Source: Evernia prunastri
Taxonomy: Eukaryota; Ascomycota; Lecanoromycetes; Lecanorales; Parmeliaceae
Length of the DNA: 64,000 nucleotides
Direction of reading: 5' to 3'
NCBI GenBank assembly: GCA_003184365.1
Contig: NKYR01000062.1
Coordinates: forward strand, 116,692 to 180,691
Positions within the stretch are counted from its first letter, which is position 1. The number at the start of each line of letters is the position of its first letter. Both the position numbers and the translations under genes were made by a program. This document shows positions 57,545 to 64,000 of the stretch, piece after piece. Below the pieces are notes generated by a model that was not told where the DNA came from, did no database searches, and saw only the letters and a program-made list of their open reading frames with translations.

Positions 57545-57770
57545 CTAGTCAATGAAGCTTATGACTAGTTTCAGCATATTCACGAAGACCTGAAACTTCT
57601 GCACGAGTAGGGACTTGATTAGATCGTCTGCAATTATGTCTTTGATGTTAATATAAATCATCTTCAGCTCTTTGATCTCGATAATTAATTGTTAAATAAG
57701 ATAATTGTTAGTATGCATTAATAGCATCTATGTTCATAGCACAGTAGAGGCTGGTGATAGTTGACTGCGC
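57545..57770 (-). mobile_element. Decayed Ty1/copia retrotransposon, RNase H end
   Basis: On the minus strand the frame ending at the TAG at 57545-57547 reads IEIKELKMIYINIKDIIADD, then LIKSLLVQKFQVFV. This matches the C-terminal end of copia polyproteins (the usual form is TKDMIADxLTKPL...KFxxF). Upstream of it (about 57700-57770), remnants of the preceding RNase H block can be read in shifted frames, interrupted by a TAA. The loss of codons and the high A+T point to old age or RIP mutation. Only about 0.2 kb remains before the Ty3-type LTR at 57811. Confidence 0.7.
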
Positions 57771-57810
57771 GCCTAGCGCAACACTAGGCATGTTACGGAC
57801 GTACCCTAGC

Positions 57811-58015
57811 TGTCAGGTACAAAGGGAGTGTTTATGGCTATGTGTCAGGCACATAGAGTATTTATTGGTCATTGACACATTCTCATTATCACATAGGCTA
57901 GCGGGGATTCTTCCTAGTATTTAAGCGCTCTTCTCCTGTGTACATATTCGCTCTTTATCTAGTTGTCTTATTCAATTTACCCCCATTAGACTTGACTCTG
58001 GGCACGGTTCTGACA
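57811..58015 (+). repeat. LTR of a Ty3/gypsy-type retrotransposon (probable 5' LTR)
   Basis: The 205 bp begin TGTCAG and end CTGACA, perfect inverted termini with TG...CA ends. Inside are TATTTAAGCGC (a TATA-like box) and a CTTCTCCTGTGTAC transcription-start-like region. The strand and distance suit the pol fragments that follow. The bases after the LTR (ACTACAACTAGATC) do not resemble a common tRNA primer site that I know. No second LTR is in the window, so the boundary is unconfirmed. Confidence 0.6.
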
Positions 58016-58472
58016 CTACAACTAGATCATCCACCCTTCCGTTCGTACTGACAAGCGAACAGTAAAAGAAAATTGTCATCGGGACCGTTGTGAAGACGTT
58101 TCGACGTCAGATCATTGGGCATCCGGGTGTGGCCTACCTACGGGCAAAACGAACCATTCGTGGCTAGGACTTGTTGACCACAAGGAAAACCCCTTACGAG
58201 GAGGTACTGCTGCATACGTGCAAGCACCCCAGCATTCGTGCAAACAACCCCCCTAACAAAAAGAACAAACTTCATTAAAGAACAAAGACTTCTTTCTCCG
58301 CTCCGCATCCAACTCCGCCTGGACGTTCTTCCTTAAGCAGTCAAGAAACCACCCCATCAAGCTGTTACCATTCAAAAGAACACCATTCAAAGCATTACCA
58401 GTCTTCGTGGCACCTCAAACGGATAAGAAACGAGTGTGCTAGACAGTGACAACATGGCACGAGGAAAAGGTG
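58016..58472 (+). mobile_element. Retrotransposon leader and start of gag
   Basis: The untranslated leader follows the LTR. An ATG at 58454 (Met-Ala-Arg-Gly-Lys-Gly) may open gag, but the sequence breaks at the N at 58473 after six codons, so the rest of gag is missing. Confidence 0.4.
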
Positions 58473-58473
58473 N

Positions 58474-58731
58474 GGTCTTGATAGAGTATCCTCTGACGAA
58501 GACACAAAAAACTAGCTACTCTTGCTAAAAGCACAGCAAGAGTTGACGAAGTGTGCCTTATGGATAATTCTGAGAATCTATATGCACGCCGTCCCTTTTT
58601 AGTGGACGCTGAACTCTCTTCTCAACAGAAAACAGTCTCGCTGAAGGCCCTTGCTGACTCCGGATGCACCGGAGCATATTGTGTTATTGACGCCGAGTAC
58701 GCCTTAGAAGTCTGCCAAGCACTAGATATAG
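58474..58731 (+). pseudogene. pol slice 1: retropepsin
   Basis: Encodes the protease with ALADSGCTGAYCVID; the DSG triad is the aspartic protease active site. Ends at LEVCQALDI. Confidence 0.8.
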
Positions 58732-58732
58732 N

Positions 58733-59159
58733 GCACCTCCTAGGCCTACCTGTCAGGATGAGGAAGAAGGATCAGGTTCTCAAAGGAAAAAGATCCCAGA
58801 GAAGCGGAACAAAGATCTTTCGACGCCGAGGTCCCGCACTGACTCTGATATTGACATTTGCGCCATTGGGGCAGCTCCCTATCTCACACTCTGCAAAGAT
58901 AAGAACGTTAAGACGTTCTCATTGAATTATACTGAGATCACTAACGCCCTCGCTGAGTATGAGGCCGGCCAGTCCGACTCCGTCCAAGTCAGTGAGACAG
59001 TCGCCTTGAGCCCCGGAGAGGTGCTCCAGCGACTACCTCCTGAGTACCATGAGTTTGCGGACGTCTTTGACCGTTCTAGGGCAGATCAGTTGCCTCCTCA
59101 CCGTTCATACGACGCGAAGATCGAGCTCAATGTGCCTGGACCTGACGTCAATTTACCTC
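58733..59159 (+). pseudogene. pol slice 2: protease-RT linker and RT start
   Basis: Contains the NYTEITNALAEYE linker and YHEFADVFDRSRADQLPPHR, the usual N-terminal entry of gypsy reverse transcriptase. Confidence 0.75.
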
Positions 59160-59160
59160 N

Positions 59161-59494
59161 ATATTGTGTTATTGACGCCGAGTACGCCTTAGAAGTCTGC
59201 CAAGCACTAGATATAGCAGTGAGGCCTGTTGCCCCTAGACCGTTGAAGGGATATGATGGCAAGTTGGCAAAGAACCTTATCACGCAGGCAATTTATCCAC
59301 ATCTTTCCATTGACGGCCATAAGGAAAGTACGGTACCATTGCTTCTAGCACCATTAGGTCAGCACCGTCTTATTATTGGGAAACCCTGGATGAACAAGCA
59401 TCAAGTCCTCCTGGACTGCCAGCGGGATAAGCTACTTTTCTGGCCTGGTCGTTGCAGCCACGACGGTGCCAGACCCACAGATCTTAAGGACTTG
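59161..59494 (+). pseudogene. pol slice 3: protease C-terminal half
   Basis: Repeats the last ~54 bases of slice 1 and continues to LGQHRLIIGKPWMNKH, the late protease motif (ILG-W-like). Confidence 0.8.
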
Positions 59495-59495
59495 N

Positions 59496-59810
59496 CCTCT
59501 ACCGCCAGATAAGAACCAAGCACCTCCTAGGCCTACCTGTCAGGATGAGGAAGAAGGATCAGGTTCTCAAAGGAAAAAGATCCCAGAGAAGCGGAACAAA
59601 GATCTTTCGACGCCGAGGTCCCGCACTGACTCTGATATTGACATTTGCGCCATTGGGACAGCTCCCTATCTCACACTCTGCAAAGATAAGAACGTTAAGA
59701 CGTTCTCATTGAATTATACTGAGATCACTAACGCCCTCGCTGAGTATGAGGCCGCCCAGTCCGACTCCGTCCAAGTCAGTGAGACAGTCGCCTTGAGCCC
59801 CGGAGAGGTG
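59496..59810 (+). pseudogene. pol slice 4: linker after protease
   Basis: Overlaps slice 2; Lys/Arg/Asp-rich linker (RKKIPEKRNKDLS) then NYTEITNALAEYE. Confidence 0.7.
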
Positions 59811-59811
59811 N

Positions 59812-60280
59812 CTTCCCCCAGAGCTACCTCTACCGCCAGATAAGAACCAAGCACCTCCTAGGCCTACCTGTCAGGATGAGGAAGAAGGATCAGGTTCTCA
59901 AAGGAAAAAGATCCCAGAGAAGCGGAACAAAGATCTTTCGACGCCGAGGTCCCGCACTGACTCTGATATTGACGTTTGCGCCATTGGGGCAGCTCCCTAT
60001 CTCACACTCTGCAAAGATAAGAACGTTAAGACGTTCTCATTGAATTATACTGAGATCACTAACGCCCTCGCTGAGTATGAGGCCGCCCAGTCCGACTCCG
60101 TCCAAGTCAGGGAGACAGTCGCCTTGAGCCCCGGAGAGGTGCTCCAGCGACTACCTCCTGAGTACCATGAGTTTGCGGACGTCTTTGACCGTTCTAGGGC
60201 AGATCAGTTGCCTCCTCACCGTTCATACGACGCGAAGATCGAGCTCAATGTGCCTGGACCTGACGTCAATTTACCTCGGA
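59812..60280 (+). pseudogene. pol slice 5: linker and RT start
   Basis: A further copy of the slice 2/4 region with single-base differences. Confidence 0.7.
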
Positions 60281-60281
60281 N

Positions 60282-60527
60282 TGGGGCAGCTCCCTATCTC
60301 ACACTCTGCAAAGATAAGAACGTTAAGACGTTCTCATTGAATTATACTGAGATCACTAACGCCCTCGCTGAGTATGAGGCCGCCCAGTCCGACTCCTTCC
60401 AAGTCAGTGAGACAGTCGCCTTGAGCCCCGGAGAGGAGCTCCAGCGACTACCTCCTGAGTACCATGAGTTTGCGGACGTCTTTGACCGTTCTAGGGCAGA
60501 TCAGTTGCCTCCTCACCGTTCATACGA
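60282..60527 (+). pseudogene. pol slice 6: RT N-terminal entry
   Basis: A fourth copy of the NYTEITNALAEYE...LPPHRSY region. Confidence 0.7.
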
Positions 60528-60528
60528 N

Positions 60529-61175
60529 CATTGCTGCATTCAACAAGATTCGTATGCACCCCGAAAGCGAGGACTACACGACGTTTATCACGTCCCTGGG
60601 AGCATACAAATATCGGGTCATGCCATTTGGATTGACAAATGGACCTGCTATATTCCAGCAATACATGAACGAGGTCTTATTCGAATTTCTTAACGAGTTT
60701 TGCCAGGCGTATTTGGACGACATCCTCATCTACAGCAAGACTCGCAAGGAGCACGTCAAACACGTTAAACAAGTCCTTGAAAAGCTCCGGGAGGCAGGAT
60801 TGCAAGTGGATATCCTCAAGTGCGAATTCCACGTACAAGAGACCAAGTTTCTTGGACTCCTAGTCTCAACCGAAGGTCTCAAAGTCGATCCATCCAAAGT
60901 ACGGGCCGTGACGGACTGGACAACCCCTACATGCCTGAAGGAAACGCAGTCCTTTGTGGGATTTTGCAATTTCTACCGCCGATTTATCAAAGGCTTCTCC
61001 AAAATTGCTAGGCCATTGATGCGCCTTACACGGAAGGAAGTACTCTTTGATTGGGACTCTGACTGTCAGAAAGCGTTTGAACTCCTGAAAAAGGCCATAA
61101 CCGAAGCCCCTACTCTCCGCCATTTTGATAGGAATCGCCAGGCAATCCTGGAGACAGACTCCTCGGACTACGTCA
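60529..61175 (+). pseudogene. pol slice 7: RT core to RNase H start
   Basis: Contains YRVMPFGLTNGPAIFQ, CQAYLDDILIYSK (active site), the thumb block FVGFCNFYRRFI, and ETDSSDYV at the RNase H start. Confidence 0.9.
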
Positions 61176-61176
61176 N

Positions 61177-61628
61177 TCGATTACCGGAGACTCAACCAAC
61201 TCACCAAAAAGAACAAGTACCCAATCCCACTCATTGATGAGGTACTTGGCCGAGTGCAGGGTTGCAAATATCTCACACGACTCGATATCATTGCTGCATT
61301 CAACAAGATTCGTATGCATCCCGAAAGCGAGGACTACACGACGTTTATCACGTCCCTGGGAGCATACAAATATCGGGTCATGCCATTTGGATTGACAAAT
61401 GGACCTGCTATATTCCAGCAATACATGAACGAGGTCTTATTCGAATTTCTTAACGAGTTTTGCCAGGCGTATTTGGACGACATCCTCATCTACAGCAAGA
61501 CTCGCAAGGAACACGTCAAACACGTTAAACAAGTCCTTGAAAAGCTCCGGGAGGCAGGATTGCAAGTGGATATCCTCAAGTGCGAATTCCACGTACAAGA
61601 GGCCAAGTTCCTCGGACTCCTAGTCTCA
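61177..61628 (+). pseudogene. pol slice 8: RT fingers to thumb
   Basis: Starts with DYRRLNQLTKKNKYPIPLID and runs through TRLDIIAAFNKIR and YLDD. Confidence 0.9.
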
Positions 61629-61629
61629 N

Positions 61630-62802
61630 TCGATATCATTGCTGCATTCAACAAGATTCGTATGCACCCCGAAAGCGAGGACTACACGACGTTTATCACG
61701 TCCCTGGGAGCATACAAATATCGGGTCATGCCATTTGGATTGACAAATGGACCTGCTATATTCCAGCAATACATGAACGAGGTCTTATTCGAATTTCGTA
61801 ACGAGTTTTGCCAGGCGTATTTGGACGACATCCTCATCTACAGCAAGACTCGCAAGGAACACGTCAAACACGTTAAACAAGTCCTTGAAAAGCTCCGGGA
61901 GGCAGGATTGCAAGTGGATATCCTCAAGTGCGAATTCCACGTACAAGAGACCAAGTTCCTCGGACTCCTAGTCTCAACCGAAGGTCTCAAAGTCGATCCA
62001 TCCAAAGTACGGGCCGTGACGGACTGGACAACCCCTACATGCCTGAAGGAAACGCAGTCCTTTGTGGGATTTTGCAATTTCTACCGCCGATTTATCAAAG
62101 GCTTCTCCAAAATTGCTAGGCCATTGATGCGCCTTACACGGAAGGAAGTACTCTTTGATTGGGACTCTGACTGTCAGAAAGCGTTTGAACTCCTGAAAAA
62201 GGCCATAACCGAAGCCCCTCCTCTCCGCCATTTTGATAGGAATCGCCAGGCAATCCTGGAGACAGACTCCTCGGACTACGTCAATGGGGGTGTCTTGTCT
62301 CAGTATGATGACGAAGGCGTTCTCCACCCAGTCGCCTTCTACAGCAAGAATCTCGCGCCCGCTGAGTGCAACTATCAGATCTATGACAAGGAACTCCTTG
62401 CAATCATTTGCTGCCTAGAACATTGGAGACCGGAGCTGGAATGCACTGATATCCCAGTCAAAATCTTCACTGATCATAAGGGCCTTATGTACTTTGCAGA
62501 GGGACGTGACCTGAGTCGACGTCAAGCAAGATATCTGGATCTCCTATCAGAATTCAATATCAGGATCCAATTTCGGCCTGGAGTTCAGAATTCTAAGGCC
62601 GATGCTCTGACCAGAATGGCCGGTTCTAAGCCTCAGGCGCCTGACGATGATCGCCTTAGACAAATGCATCAAACCATCCTTACACCTGACCGACTGGATC
62701 TTGATGGCGTAGGAATCTCAGCAGTGGACGACCCAATTTACCATCAGGTCTGTGAGGCCAACCTGAACGATGCTATGTGCACTGAACTGCGCCAAGCCAA
62801 GG
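61630..62802 (+). pseudogene. pol slice 9: RT core through RNase H (longest)
   Basis: The longest continuous piece, 1173 bp. It holds YLDD, the thumb, RNase H (ETDSSDYV, YDKELLAI, FTDHKGL, NSKADALTRM with the catalytic acidic residues) and the spacer before integrase. Confidence 0.92.
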
Positions 62803-62803
62803 N

Positions 62804-63184
62804 TTTGCCAGGCGTATTTGGACGACATCCTCATCTACAGCAAGACTCGCAAGGAGCACGTCAAACACGTTAAACAAGTCCTTGAAAAGCTCCGGGAGGC
62901 AGGATTGCAAGTGGATATCCTCAAGTGCGAATTCCACGTACAAGAGACCAAGTTCCTCGGACTCCTAGTCTCAATCGAAGGTCTCAAAGTCGATCCATCC
63001 AAAGTACGGGCCGTGACGGACTGGACAACCCCTACATGCCTGAAGGAAACGCAGTCCTTTGTGGGATTTTGCAATTTCTACCGCCGATTTATCAAAGGCT
63101 TCTCCAAAATTGCTAGGCCATTGATGCGCCTTACACGGAAGGAAGTACTCTTTGATTGGGACTCTGACTGTCAGAAAGCGTTTG
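62804..63184 (+). pseudogene. pol slice 10: RT palm end and thumb
   Basis: Begins at CQAYLDD and ends in DCQKAF. Confidence 0.85.
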
Positions 63185-63185
63185 N

Positions 63186-63407
63186 AAGGCCGATGCTCTG
63201 ACCAGAATGGCCGGTTCTAAGCCTCAGGCGCCTGACGATGATCGCCTTAGACAAATGCATCAAACCATCCTTACACCTGACCGACTGGATCTTGATGGCG
63301 TAGGAATCTCAGCAGTTGACGACCCAATTTACCATCAGGTCTGTGAGGCCAACCTGAACGATGCTATGTGCACTGAACTGCGCCAAGCCAAGGAAGAAAA
63401 CAAAGAA
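63186..63407 (+). pseudogene. pol slice 11: spacer after RNase H
   Basis: Begins in KADALTRM and ends in the charged spacer EENKE. Confidence 0.8.
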
Positions 63408-63408
63408 N

Positions 63409-63759
63409 CTTACACGGAAGGAAGTACTCTTTGATTGGGACTCTGACTGTCAGAAAGCGTTTGAACTCCTGAAAAAGGCCATAACCGAAGCCCCTACTCT
63501 CCGCCATTTTGATAGGAATCGCCAGGCAATCCTGGAGACAGACTCCTCGGACTACGTCAATGGGGGGGTCTTGTCTCAGTATGATGACGAAGGCGTTCTC
63601 CACCCAGTCGCCTTCTACAGCAAGAATCTCGCGCCCGCTGAGTGCAACTATCAGATCTATGACAAGGACCTCCTTGCAATCATTCGCTGCCTAGAACATT
63701 GGAGACCGGAGCTGGAATGCACTGATATCCCAGTCAAAATCTTCACTGATCATAAGGGC
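63409..63759 (+). pseudogene. pol slice 12: RNase H
   Basis: Repeats LTRKEVLFDWD through FTDHKG. Confidence 0.85.
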
Positions 63760-63760
63760 N

Positions 63761-64000
63761 GCCAAGGAAGAAAACAAAGAAAAAATCCATGGCATCCCAC
63801 TCCTGAAATGCCAGATCCATGACGGAGTTCTCTATTATGCTCATCGTGTTTGGGTACCGGAGTCAATTCATACTGAGATCATTCGTGAAGTTCATGATCA
63901 ACCAGCATGTGGCCACCCTGGAGTGCAACGAACGAAAGAACTGCTCAGTCGAGAATATTATTGGAGAGGCATGAAGGATACCATTGCTCAATATGTTCGC
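63761..64000 (+). pseudogene. pol slice 13: integrase zinc-binding start (runs off the window)
   Basis: Eighty codons, open to the window edge. The histidines of the HHCC zinc domain (REVHDQPACGHPGVQRTKEL) and the YYWRGM block are present; the paired cysteines would lie beyond the end. Confidence 0.85.

Larger units (their letters stand above)
58473..64000 (+). mobile_element. Ty3/gypsy pol, scrambled assembly of 13 overlapping pieces
   Basis: Single N characters sit at 58473, 58732, 59160, 59495, 59811, 60281, 60528, 61176, 61629, 62803, 63185, 63408 and 63760. Each interval is a nearly identical slice of one pol gene (protease, reverse transcriptase, RNase H, integrase), all on the plus strand. 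Neighbouring slices repeat or step back instead of continuing, and the frame usually changes across an N. The reverse-transcriptase active site YLDD occurs four times. The copies differ by only a few single bases and carry no stops inside their true frames. This points to a young, multi-copy family whose reads were collapsed and chained during assembly, not to a real tandem array. Confidence 0.9.

Noticed and set aside
58473..64000. A natural tandem array of retroelement domains, or a new multi-domain system
   Set aside because: The breaks coincide exactly with single Ns and slices overlap by short identical ends, as expected from chained contigs.
1..64000. CRISPR arrays, operons, riboswitches, ribosomal RNA genes
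   Set aside because: The window is nuclear fungal DNA. No arrays of direct repeats with spacers, no rRNA sequence and no convincing tRNA were seen.

Overview
The window is nuclear DNA of a filamentous ascomycete (Pezizomycotina). Genes are cut by short introns, mostly 48-65 bp, with fungal branch sites such as CTAAC or CTGAC. There are two Zn2Cys6 regulators, a CYP51 sterol demethylase, a checkpoint kinase of the PRD-4/Rad53 type and an STK19 homologue. From memory, the CYP51 protein looks most like those of Leotiomycetes (Botrytis/Sclerotinia relatives). That placement is an inference, not a search result.

Layout. 1-560: the tail of one gene and a small unknown gene, convergent. 1967-3418: STK19-like gene, followed by a 4.6 kb gap rich in short repeats. 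8026-10200: an RRM plus YTH m6A-reader gene with a GC-AG intron. 11743-14051 (-): GCK-III kinase. 15532-21454 (-): phosphatidylinositol 4-kinase STT4, divergent from a UBA-UAS-UBX protein (21904-23693). 24233-26051 (-): membrane dipeptidase, divergent from a CCX-type cation/calcium exchanger (26355-29695). 30088-31773 (-): Mn-type CDF transporter. 32343-34607 (-): CHK2/PRD-4 kinase. 35213-36898 (-): CYP51, divergent from the proteasome adaptor ECM29 (37218-43775). 46312-49215: a Zn2Cys6 regulator with micro-exons. 51548-52924 (-): eIF3m. 53325-54971 (-): DHA1 MFS transporter carrying a one-base frameshift. 55301-56923 (-): a second Zn2Cys6 regulator. From about 57545 to the end: transposable elements.

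Most genes are housekeeping: translation initiation, proteasome quality control, phosphoinositide and sterol synthesis, ion transport, checkpoint and polarity signalling, and RNA methylation reading. They form no pathway cluster. Three gene pairs share short divergent promoters of about 300-450 bp. Exon boundaries were worked out by hand from GT/GC-AG sites, reading frame and protein-family continuity. For each multi-exon gene the exon lengths sum to a multiple of three. The exception is the MFS gene, which has exactly one base too many.

The last 5.5 kb is not a natural locus as written. It is 13 short pieces of one Ty3/gypsy pol region, joined by single N characters in scrambled, overlapping order. 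This is best read as a collapsed multi-copy retroelement. Next to it lie a 205 bp LTR and the decayed end of a Ty1/copia element. The features most worth a second look are two related long introns in ECM29 (possible introner-like elements), the micro-exons encoding a zinc cluster, the MFS frameshift, tandem alternative acceptors beside the dipeptidase active site, and recurrent heptamer repeats in intergenic DNA.
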